Positions 1 to 10,174 of a stretch of 64,000 nucleotides of DNA are shown piece by piece. Made by a program: the position numbers and the translations under genes. The DNA is from Cantharellus purpuraceus (taxonomy: Eukaryota > Basidiomycota > Agaricomycetes > Cantharellales > Hydnaceae). The stretch is taken from the NCBI GenBank assembly GCA_025174535.1, contig JALBUN010000034.1:288501-352500 (forward strand). Reading direction: 5' to 3'. The notes beneath the pieces are model-generated. The model had not been told where the DNA came from and did not search any database. It saw only the letters and a list, made by a program, of their open reading frames with translations. How positions within the stretch are numbered: the first letter of the stretch is position 1; each line of letters begins with the position of its first letter.

Positions 1-1728
1 ACTTTTCGTAATAGGTCAAAGGCAGCCAAGTCATCTTCGTCCATATCCTCAGGGTCATCTTCTTCATCCCATTTCATTTTTTCTAGAATTGTTTCTAGAG
101 TCTGGTTGAGGAATGCCCGTTTCTCTGATGATATAGGCTCGTCAGGATTATTCTTCTTAGCTCGCTTATACTGGTGGCTAGCATGAGACGTATGCCGAGC
201 GGGGTCTGGGTAAGACATACCGCAAGGAACAAGCTGGTGAGCAACGGGAACACAGTAGAGGATGTGTCGTCGTATTCGTCAGCCAAAAAGCGAAGCATTA
301 CGGGCAGAACCTGTTTTAGCAGCTCTCCAGCACCCACACGAATCTCTTCATCTGCATTGTTCTGCGACAATCACAGTAAGCCATCTTTACATATCAATCC
401 CTTTATGAACTCACGTCTTCCCATAATTTGACCAACTCCTGACCCAGTCCGCACAAGAGCCGGCCCAATGCTTCTCTGTAGGACTCTTCTCCTTCATCCA
501 CTTGATCTTGCGCTTTCCTCTCCATCTTCTCTCTCCGGGTCCTTTCCTCCAGGGTATCAAGTACCTGGCCCAGTGCCAGCACTTTGAGAAGCTGCAGCTT
601 GTCTGCTGGTGATTTTAATCCTTTTTGGAGCATTTTGAGAAGGGCGACAGAGGTAGCTAGTCGAATGGCTAGTGAAGGATCAGAGAGGAGGGTGAATAAA
701 AGCTGGATGGTTTGCGGGGTAACGGTGAGATTGATATCAATCCAATCTATGGTAGTTTTGAGTTCAATATATAGTAGTTTTGAGTTCAATATTACAGTAC
801 TGGGAGACGAACTCACGGATGTAGGAACCGAACGCCCTGACACCCCAATCTACGACTTCCTCATTGACTTCTTCCTCCCTTTCAAACGCCGATTGCGCTT
901 CCCCTTTCCTTAAAGCTCTCATTCTATCTGCACCTTTACTTACGATCGTCAATACGGCATCGTTAATTATCGGCGCATCCCTCTCCCTGACAGCGTCTCG
1001 CACACGCGTATCTCGAGCGTGGCGTGCAACAGAAAATGACCGTGCTGATTTGAGAAGTTGATCGGCCACCTCGCCAGATATTTCTATTAATATGTGAAAG
1101 AGAAGAAGAGAGATGTGGGGATTGAGGGAGCCAGAGGTGGAAGAAGTAGGTGGACTAATCAGTGTAAAGAGATCATTGAAGAACGTGGGATACTGGGCGG
1201 GATAGGTGCAAACGAAGAAGAGGGATAGGATGTGAGAGAATTTATTGCGTAAAACTGGCAATTGCTGTCAGTTGGATGCTGGAACGGCCATATACGGAGT
1301 CATACATGTAGCATTTGCTTCTGCAGGTCCAAAGACATATTCGGACTGGATATAGTTGAATAGGCCCTGCTGTAAGGCTTGGAAAGACTCCTCATCAAGC
1401 GGCTCGACTCTAAGGTGTAATCAATAAGCAACGCATCTTTCTCCGTTGAAATGCCGAGAATCTAGGACCGAGATAGATGAGAAACACACCTGTCATCAAG
1501 GAAATCCTCTAAGACGCGTAAAGCCCATAACCGCACTTGTGGCGGGTGTTTTCGAGTGCCTTCAGCTCCCGCCTCCACGAAAAGTGACAATGCGAGCTTC
1601 CAAGTTTCCGAAGCATTTCGTTGTACTGTGGCAAGATATTCAAGAGCCTGGGCATGTAGAGCCCTGTCATGTAAAGGATCCGCCGCAATATAGACAGCCT
1701 GAACAACCCGCGTCACCTCGTCATCCAT
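1..1728 (-). CDS. XPOT/LOS1: Exportin-T (tRNA exportin), N-terminal part, cut by window edge
   Basis: This is the importin-beta-like karyopherin that exports mature tRNA from the nucleus with Ran-GTP. The ATG at 1726-1728 opens MDDEVTRVVQAVYIAADP; frames open further upstream have no ATG. Exons read right to left, about 1728-1490, then from VEPLDEESF, then FLRNKFSHILSLFFV (the conserved exportin-T exportin-1/importin-beta-like segment), then WIDINLTVTP, GAGELLKQVLPVMLRF and finally EILEKMKWDEEDD-type acidic sequence, where the window ends. The introns about 1489-1406 and 747-795 restore the family frame exactly. The C-terminal part lies outside the window. The family is recognised from the spacing of these blocks, not from a search. 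Confidence 0.9.
749..792. repeat. 22-nt tandem duplication filling an XPOT intron
   Basis: Two adjacent 22-nt copies (749-770 and 771-792) differ at one base. They make up 44 of the 49 nt of the intron at 747-795. The splice sites lie just outside the repeat, on the minus strand as GTAAT...CATAG. Confidence 0.85.
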
Positions 1729-3255
1729 TGCATACAAAGCTTGGAGAAGTGAGAAATCGGATCCGTTAACGAAAACTTATAGGCAACGATTCCAGGTGAA
1801 AGAATGGAAGATATTGGCACAAGGAGACGGCTGTGATCAGCCACCAAGCGTGTGGCAATACCTAAAGCGCCAAACCCCTTTGCACACGACTTGTGCTATT
1901 AAATTTCAAAGACCGCCCAAGTAAGCTATGGAATGGGTTTCCCACATACCATATATCCTTTCTCCATGCCTTCACTTTGCCTCACGCCCTCATTGCTTGC
2001 TTCATTGTAGTTTCAGCCATCAACTATTGATCGAGCTAATACAAATTCAGCCATCTGACCAAGTCACCTCTGAGTCCCCTTTCTCAATCTTCAAGCCGCC
2101 GATGGCTGCACGCAGGAGGCATCATGAATTATGTACGTGATCAACTCATGCAGCCTCAGAACCAATAGTCCATTCGGAACTTGCGCGCCACCAAGATATG
2201 ACTGAGGTTGCTAGGTCAGCTGTCCCATTTATATATGTGCTAATGAGGTGATCGCGAGATCCGCGCTGAATGGAACGTGCTGTCAACTTTCTTAATTTCA
2301 TGTGTTGTGTAAAGTGACCAATTCTCTAACGACTCCCCTGTAGGGAGTCACATACCCTGATCTGGACCCATCCGCCACGCTCCTTACAGCAACACAGAGA
2401 ATGCATCATTCGTTGTTTGGCTACCTCGGATCATGACATCTGTCATCAATGCCTGCTGACAGGCCCTTGTGATATTCATAACATGGTCATACTCTGATAA
2501 AATCAAAACTGGTACGATTCTCCTAGTCGTCCGAGTCAACCTCAATGATGCTGCATAAGCCTTGGCTCTCCGTCCAGCTTGGGAACCTCAAAAAATGATA
2601 ACTGGCTCGATTCGATGAGGATTATTTCTAGAATTTGTACGGGTCGATTCCAGTGCGATCACATCTTGTGGCACCTATGAGGACTTATTAATCTCAACTT
2701 ACTTGATGCCAGGGTTCTGCGCACCATGATGAGGGGAATTTAAGGGCCGATATTTCGATATTCCTCCATGGTAAAATCCTATAGAGCATTGGGGTGATGT
2801 ACAACATATGGTCGCGGTGATCAAACGTGAGTGTGGTCGCGTTTCGTCACAATGTCACAATGTGCCCTCTGATTGCCATTGATGAGGCCGAGGTGTGATT
2901 ACCCATTTTCACTACATGCAGCCGGAGTTGAGGAAATGCGACGTTGCGTGGCACGATTCATACCATCAATCTGCAATTTATTGACCCGAGGCTACATTCG
3001 GGGTCGCAATGATGTTCTCAAGGTTTTAACTGTTCGAGTCCCCCTGCGTTTGGCGTATAGTATGTTTTGGAACTCGCCGAACGGCTGGACCTTGAATATT
3101 GAATACATGAAAGAAATAAAACGTTCTGAGTGTCTATGGATATACTGTGATATGTATATATGAGCTATCACAATGCGAAGTGTCCGAAGTGCACTAGATA
3201 CGCCACGTCTAACCGTATGTGCTATGAACAAAATACCATGACAAGGAAAATTACT
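1729..3255. other. Intergenic, no gene recognised
   Basis: This stretch holds the XPOT 5' flank and the 3' flank of the glucanase gene. Short open frames (for example 2873-3163 on the plus strand and 2992-3231 on the minus strand) lack family resemblance and splice structure. Sequence near 3030 resembles a tRNA B box, but no tRNA fold goes with it. Confidence 0.6.
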
Positions 3256-5054
3256 TCAGCCGCATATATTCGAATACAATCGTTCCGATGGATCTTGTGG
3301 TATCCAGCCACCTTGTACTCCTTTCTGGTAGCTCCATTCATCGGCCGACTCTGTTTTCCAGGTCCTTTTGAACCGTAATACTCAGTGAGGACTTGGAATA
3401 GTAAGTGCTGATCTACATACCAGAATATCCACCCTTGTGACATCTCGCCAGCATCAACTTGTACTTCCCAGTACCTACAACATCACGGAATGTTAACCAG
3501 AATGTCCAAGAGTCTGAGAGGAAGATTACTTGCTTTCTAAGGAAAGTCTTATAGTCATCAGAGAAAGTAGAACTATCTCCTGAGAGACCAGAACAGTTTC
3601 CAAAGACCTGAGGTTGGCCAGTGATAGTTCCGTCCCATCGGGCACCAACCCCTCGTCCGTTTAGCCACTGCGCACAGTCGGTGATGGCAATTGACCATTC
3701 ACCAATAATCGACCAGATATTTGAGGAAGAGAAATTGAACAACGGCGGACCAATAGTACAAGCCGACTGCACAGTGAAGGGAATCAATAGGAAAAAAATG
3801 CACAGGATCAGTGGGACGTTTACACTGATATGCTCGTCCCACGTGAATGCTAGCTGGGCGTCATTGAAAATTTGATATTCATGCTTTATTGAGCAGTGAG
3901 TAGAATGATACCTTTAAGGGGGGGTAGAAACGCACCACATCCATCAGAGTGTTAACAGCCGATGGCTCGGTCAGGAAGCCTGCCCAGCTCTGAACTCCTA
4001 GGAATGCATCTTCGATAACGACAGTTACATTCACCCCGGCCACATCTCGAACGACTTCGTACCCGCTCTGCCAGAATTTCCTAATCGTGTCAGGCCAAGG
4101 GGGACCACGGAACCCAGAGGGCTCATTGATCAATTCAATAGCATCTACCATACTCCCAACGTCCTTGGCAAGGAAGCCAATTAGGTCCAGAGTACGCGTG
4201 ATGTTCTCGGGATTAATCCCCCACACTGGGTTAGAAGTCAGTTGCCCGGAGTTGTCGTACCCATTCTGAGAACCTTTATGCCGTTGTGATAGGTGATTGC
4301 AATCAAATTGTAGAGTCAAACTATGCTCACCGGGTGCTCCATGCAGGTCCACAATAACGTGGATTGCGTGCTTCCGAGCCCAAGTAAGTGCCCGAACAAA
4401 GTATGGATATGCACCCGGGTGATACGGGGCAACGGACTCGTTACTCGGAATGCTCCAATATCCCAAGGGTATCCTACCCTTATTTTTCAGAGTCCACGCA
4501 TAACGGAAGAACGACGACCGTACCTGACAAAGTTCAAACCTACATCCCTCATGGTTATAAAATCAGCCTCAGTATACCAAGTCGCCCAGTGGTTTTCTAG
4601 CATTTGTTGAGTAGTATTGTAGTCGTTTAGTTGACCGAGCGTTATCTCGTCGACAATTTGCTCGTTGTTTGTGGCCTGGAAAATCGAGGGTGTTATCCCT
4701 ATGCACCACATCGATCAGAATGTAGTGGGTCTAAAATCACAGCAGAATAATACATGGTTCTAGCACGAACCAGCCTCCTCTGGACTACGCATGAGAACTT
4801 TATAAGAATCAGAAATGAAAACAGACTAACAAGTTGACCCCTCTCACTTTCGTGGATGTAAAATTAAAGGGCTGCAATTCTGTTGAGTTGAGGCTTCCCG
4901 TGGGGACTGATGGTTGAGGAGCGGCAGAGGTTGGCAAAGGCAATTGTGCTGCGAGGCCCCGCTGGCGTAATCTGCATTTCTGAGCAGCTTCGCAAACTCG
5001 TGTTAGTGATAGAAACGACGCCGTCAAAAGGAGAAACAGTAATGTCCGTGACAT
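3256..5054 (-). CDS. Glucan exo-beta-1,3-glucosidase, GH5 family, secreted
   Basis: This enzyme releases glucose from beta-1,3-glucan ends during cell-wall remodelling. Translation starts at 5054 with a signal peptide (MSRTLLFLLLTASFLSLT, cleavage near CEA). After splicing come VRGVNLGGWFVLEPWITPS, the N-terminal signature of EXG1-type enzymes, DVGLNFVRIPLGYWSI, VIVDLHGAPG with SQNGYDNSG, IELINEPSG (Glu of NEP is the acid/base) and IIGEWSIAITD (Glu is the nucleophile). The C-terminus reads GWIFWTWKTESADEWSY and ends at a TGA at 3256-3258. There are about eight introns. The last intron has its donor after ATATTCTG and its acceptor at TTCAAAAG, which recovers the FWTWK motif. The product is about 450 residues, normal for the family. 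Gene boundaries are well supported, the exact substrate less so. Confidence 0.93.
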
Positions 5055-5998
5055 CGACTTTCAATCAAATTCCAAGTCGCGTCTAGTATGAGGGCGAGAA
5101 AAACGGAAAGACAGGGATATTTTTATTCAGTGAATCAAGAAAGTAAAGGAAGAAGAACAATAACGGGGGGCGAGCGAAGGGATGAATAATGACTATGTAC
5201 ACGTTGTTCAGGCGCTGCTCAGAACTTCATGGGCCTTCGGGTTCGCAGTATCGTGGCACAGTCACGTGAATGCTTGGCGCTTTCAGCGCTCAAAATCGGT
5301 TACACAATCCGTCGAGATTCACCAACCTCAACATGGACATAGGGGTGAGTGTCCTCTATAGCTGGACTAGGTTTGTAGTCCTCGAATATTTCAATATCTA
5401 CAGCTTTACAAAAAGCACTGAGATGTCGCCCGGCATATGAGTCCCTGCTCTTGTCGAAAGCGCGCCTTTCTTGGATTATCCTATCGGTCAATATTGAACC
5501 CCTGCAGGCCCCCCTGGGAATAATAACCCGGTCACCCGCCTGGCTCGGATGATTCTATGTAACTTCCCCTGGCGTCACGGAGACTGCATATTGGTGGTCA
5601 GGAGACATTATAATAAGCTCTTTTTGCGAAGGAAAACGTTGGCCGGGCGACTTATGCTGGAGGTAGTAGGTTTGTCGTATTCAACCAGACAGAGGATAAC
5701 AAAAATTGAGGACGCTGCTGATAAAGGTACGGCAGCTCAGAGTAATAAGTCATAGTACACTTCAATTGAAAACCAATCACTTAGGTACCCAGATGGTCTG
5801 CGGTAATCAACGCTAATTATCCAACCAGCTTGCTATCTACCAGTCTGAGTGCTTGATCTGAAAGAATTTACAAACAGATTCTACCCAATCGTGTCCGCCA
5901 GGGAACTCGCCTTTGAGTACGGTACAATTATGGTAAGTAACATGAGCAAGCAAAACCCAGAAGAAAAAACAGGGCGACTCGGAACGAGCTTAAGAGTG
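5055..5998. other. Intergenic with two short unassigned ORFs
   Basis: This contains the glucanase promoter and the 3' flank of the next gene. A minus-strand frame at 5300-5491 (63 codons) and a plus-strand frame at 5549-5755 are open. The first has a mixed, soluble-protein-like composition and could be a relic exon. Neither matches a family I know, and no splice partners are evident. Confidence 0.4.
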
Positions 5999-7103
5999 TT
6001 ATGGCCATTCGGGTAGGCCTTGTAACCCGGCATTCAACGCCTGGGAGATCTGTCAAACAGGTTCTTGATTGCTTAGATTAAGGGCACAAACCTGCTTTAC
6101 TCGCTGTTTACTTGACGCATCTAGCGAGTGTTTGTACCCAGAAAGAACTTCCTGCATCTGAATAAGAGATGCCGTGACCGTGTCTGAGAAACATTACGTG
6201 TCATGCCCATCAGCAAAGTTCACCTGATGGTAAAACGTACCAATATTGGACTCGGAGTTCTTTATCATCTGTAAATGCTACAATCAATTCCGAATGGCCA
6301 TGAATAGCAAGAACACGTACCCTATTGACACTTGCAATGTCCTCCACCGTAAGGTACTGCCCAGTCACCAAATGACTCTGGAGCTCTTTTCGTCGTCTTT
6401 CCCAAGACCGCTTAAGCTCATCAAATGTGTTTATAGCCTGTTTCCAGGTTGCCGCATTCCAAGACTCGAGCTCCGTCTTGTGAGTCTGGATGAATTTTCG
6501 GGGATGCTGCTGTCCAGACGGGCCTAACCGCTGTGGCTGCGTGGGCGATGTTGCACCACCCCGGTTCGGAGTCTGCTCACTCCAACCATTGGTGCTTCCA
6601 CCAGATCTACTTGATCCATTATACGGATCAAACTGGCTGATAATACTCTGCTGATACTGCTGAGGTGACACTGGAGGTTGCTGACTCTGTATGTATCCAG
6701 TGTATTGCGCCTGCAGCTGCGGTTGTGACAGCATTTGTCCGCCGTACGATTGTTGGCCAAACTGCTGGCCATACGATGCATGTCCCGATGGCTGATATTG
6801 CTGCTGGGGTACAGTGACATAATTCTGGAAGCCTTGGTTGAATGTGGGAGACTGAGGTTGTAGCTGACCGTTCCATTGGGTGTACTGCGGCTGATTCTGC
6901 TGGGTGCTGAACGACGATTGTGGGAATTGCGGGAGCGATGAAGAATACGGCTGTGATGGGTGGGGTGAGGACGATCCGAATGATGACTCCGAAGTATCGA
7001 GTGCAGGAAATCGACTCGAGGCGCTGGACTCTTGGAAAGGGTTGTTTGCCGGGATGCTCGTGTCTGAGGACGGCGAGGGACCCCAAGGGTTGTTGTGATA
7101 CAT
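5999..7103 (-). CDS. Conserved basidiomycete protein, Gln/Ser-rich with helical C-terminal domain
   Basis: Function is not known to me. The ATG at 7101-7103 opens MYHNNPWGPSPSSDTS. Residues 1-200 are low-complexity Q/S/P/G-rich, and from about residue 205 there is a compact charged domain (HKTELESWNAATWKQAI, LKRSWERRRKELQ). My exons are 7103-6321, a small exon reading MIKNSESNI, then DTVTASLIQMQEVLSGY, then ISQALNAGLQGLPEWP, with the stop at 5999-6001. The simpler reading through to 6210 is unlikely because it removes the ending LPEWP, which I remember as recurring in fungal homologues. The product is about 317 residues. It shares its upstream region with the binding-protein gene on the other strand. 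Confidence 0.75.
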
Positions 7104-7305
7104 GGTGGTTCAGAGGAAAGTGATATTTACACCGCTAGGGTCGTATGTTAGGAAGTAGAGCACAGCGTCGTGTCTGCTGCGACTCTGCCATTTCACTTGG
7201 TCATCGCCGGCGACCCGGTGAGTTGGGCCTCTCCGCCATCTAAGCATGAACTAGTAATTTAACGACGACAAGGTAGAAAGGTCACCCTGTGTCTCCATCT
7301 TTACC
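7104..7305. promoter_or_regulatory. Divergent promoter, 202 bp
   Basis: Start codons at 7103 (minus) and 7306 (plus) face away from each other with only 202 bp between. Both promoters and 5' leaders must lie here. No individual element is assigned. Confidence 0.7.
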
Positions 7306-8762
7306 ATGCCTTTACGTGTTGGATACGGTGCCAAGTTTCACTTATTTCTAATTGACATCTAATTCACAATCATGCCCCTGTGCCACTGGCCCGGACATCC
7401 CTGCAGTTCGCGAGCACTTTGCCAGCCCTCTTCTCCAGTTTTCCGATAATGATAAGGGTCAGACCTTTACCCTTGTGGAGCATCCAGGTAAGTCTCCTAA
7501 CATTTTACCCTGTGACTGTTCATGTAACCTGCCTGTTTCACAGGTGGAACGGGCTCTCTCATATCTGCGCTCCAGAACAATGAAGTCGACTTAGTCATGT
7601 ATGTTTTCTCGATATCTTCCCACGTAGATAGTTTGAACAGATAAGCCTCAAATTACAGTGCTCTCACGGACCCCTTGATCGCTGGTATAGCTCGTGGATT
7701 AGACGTATATAAACTAGTAGGAGGCTATGTAACAACACCTCTCAATTGGTGTGTATCAAATAATTTTTCTCCATCTGTCTTATACATATATGTTTGCAAA
7801 GGGCCGTCATAACTGGCAGGAATTCCAAATACCAGTCTATTTCTGACTTGAAGGATACTACCATCGGTATTTCTCGACCGGGAAGGTGCATTCTGCATCC
7901 AAGTCGATATTCAGCGATTGACTTATTTTTACTAGTGGCAGCCAAACGATGGCAGCCGTTATGGCTTTGCAACAAAATTGGTTCCCTCCAGAAAGTACAA
8001 ACATCGCCAGTAAATTGGATTTCAAAGGCGTGTGCCTATGCCTTCTCACGCGTATAATTACTCGCGTGTTCACGCCACATGTTGTTTCACAGTCAATAAC
8101 AATATACGTGGACTCATTGGTTCCGTCAACGATGGTTCTACAAGTGCTTTCATGTGGGAGTGGTTCACCACCAAGCCTTGGATTGATCGTGGAGAGGCCA
8201 GATTTGTGCGTATACTTTCAAGGACATGATACGCTACCTACATTTCACGGACTCTTGTTGCGCATGTTAGATCGGGTCCGTACTTACCCCTTGGCCTTCC
8301 TGGCTCATTGCAGCGCACCCATCAGATGAGCGAGCCCCTCCTGAAGCGGTCCGCGCTTTCCTTTCCTCTCTTTCAGGGTATGTTCGCGCTTTTGATAGTC
8401 AAGAAAAACGTGCTGTAGAGGACGTCGAGTTTATCAAGCAGCGGTTCAGTTACCAGGAAGAAGATATAAAGGTGCGCCCCAGTTACCCTTCGATTATGAG
8501 CAGCGTAGTTCGGACATGCGCTAATCCATGCCTTGAAAGGCATGGCTTTCGACTGTAGCATACCCATCTGATTGCGGGGCCTTGTCGGTTAAGGTCATCA
8601 ACCACACGCTAGAGTGAGCATCCGATGATGTCCAACTTCTCATAGTCGCTGATATATATGTTCTCAAGGGTCCTGGAGAAAGCGGGTGTCGTCGAACGGC
8701 CTGCCAGTGGCTTTGATATTGAGACATTCGCCCACACTAGCGTTGCACGACTTGTGGACTGA
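7306..8762 (+). CDS. SsuA/ThiY-like periplasmic-binding-type protein, Ca3427 family
   Basis: This is a type 2 periplasmic-binding fold as in sulfonate or pyrimidine-precursor binding proteins; the fungal Ca3427 group is cytosolic as far as known and its ligand is unsettled. The start is MPLRVGYV at 7306, where an intron directly after the GYV codon gives REHFASPLLQF. Further blocks are VEHPGGTGSLISALQNNEVDLV, IALTDPLIAGIARGLDVYK, YVTTPLNWAVITGRNS, IGISRPGSGSQTMAA, VNDGSTSAFMWEWFTTKPW and VLTPWPSWLIAAHPS. It ends VARLVD-TGA at 8760-8762. There is no signal peptide. About nine introns are needed; one, at 8028-8092, uses a GC donor. The family and domain are clear, the ligand is not. Confidence 0.9.
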
Positions 8763-10174
8763 TGATTTGTGGTTCATAATATTCAAAGGCTTCGTAGCTA
8801 TACGATGTCGTTGCGAGCCTAGATGAAGTGTATGTATTTCACGTGTCCTATCAACGTTGTGTTTCGTATACTCCGATTATGCTCCTCGGTGCTATCGTCT
8901 TCGGGTATCTAGGTTTGATCTTACCCAATGCGAGGTTAATTCCAGAGGAGATGAGTCCTGTTTTCTACATCAGTGGGGTAGACCGTTTCCTCTGACCTGC
9001 TTCAAATGCTTGAACTAACTCTTCTTGTCCTTGTCGAGCGGAGGTTGAACTACCACTTATGGAACCACTGGATTGCGAAGAGGAAAATTGCCAGTGATGT
9101 CGGACGGACTTGATGTTTGATTCAATCTCCTTGCTCTGAAAATGCTTGTCGGGCAATATGAATCCAGTCAGGAACGCACCATTTGAGCGTTTTAACATAT
9201 TGTACATCCCACCTGATGTCAAGTGAATGAGGGACATGCAACTTAACTGACCCGCGATCGACACTTTACTACGAAGACAGAGAAGCAGTATTGGGGGGCG
9301 CTCCCTTTCGTCTCAGTGTAAGTCGTAGTTCTTTCAAATACAAAAGAGACTACTCATTGTCTAGCTTTTGGCACGGCTATCCCCTTTGCTCTTTGAATAT
9401 CTATTAGTTCACCGTGAGGAGGGGTGACATAATTACACAACTGGTACCGTCACGTTTCTCACCTATGGTTAGAACCCGATACCATGCCTGTCCCCTCCGA
9501 CCCCGGCATCAGTAGTGTGTTAGAGGTCAAGATGGTTAGGTTCTGCCATGGATTGGGTGGTTGGTCGCGGGAAACTGCTCTGGTTTCGTTGTGTACCACC
9601 CTGACAAGCTGAACCCATCTGATTTTAGACGGTGCTGCCAGTTTTCGCATTTTTTTCGGGGAAAAGGTTCCAGAGAAATCCAGATTCGTTCATTTCCAGG
9701 ACGTAGATGACGAACGATAGCGGCGTGGGTTCTACGTTTGTCTTCTATCTTCTGCCTTCTGCGAAGTTCTGCCTCTGGGTTATGTGCTTATTGCTTTGCG
9801 TCCTGCGTCCTTGGACGATTTCACTGTACACGTGGTCAACAGAGGGAAGTATAAATGGGCCATAGCGAGAAAGGAGTAACAGCAAAAACCGAGGGAGGAG
9901 AAGAGAGCAAGCTTTCTTTAGAATGTCGATCGATCGGACCAGGGGTCTGGCTTCAAGCTTAGAATGGAAAGTTGCCCGGGATTGGAACCAGACACGTTCG
10001 TCGAATTTGTCATGTATAGTTTTTGAGGATTTTGTCTGACAGAATCAGATTATTTTGTTCAGGATCACGTGATTCGTCTGTGACAGACGCGAAACGTCAC
10101 GTTTTTACTTGCCCGTCTTACGTTTGGCAGCAAGGAATAACCCCTCCGCAACGGAATAGTCTCCTGCTTCAAGA
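8763..10174. other. Intergenic with one small unassigned ORF
   Basis: A minus-strand frame at 8965-9264 is open for 99 codons, including GMYNMLKRSNGAFLTG and a Ser-rich tail, and could be a small gene or relic exon. I recognise no family. The rest, including the BUB1 upstream region from about 9650, shows nothing beyond promoter-like DNA. Confidence 0.4.

Noticed and set aside
3020..3070. Possible tRNA: GTTCGAGTCCC matches the B box
   Set aside because: The bases around it cannot form a T stem and no A box or acceptor stem is found at the right distance.
6210..6320. Unspliced end for the Gln/Ser-rich protein
   Set aside because: Continuing through 6320 loses the conserved helical C-terminus; splicing at GTACGTG gives MIKNSESNI-DTVTASLIQM and then LPEWP.
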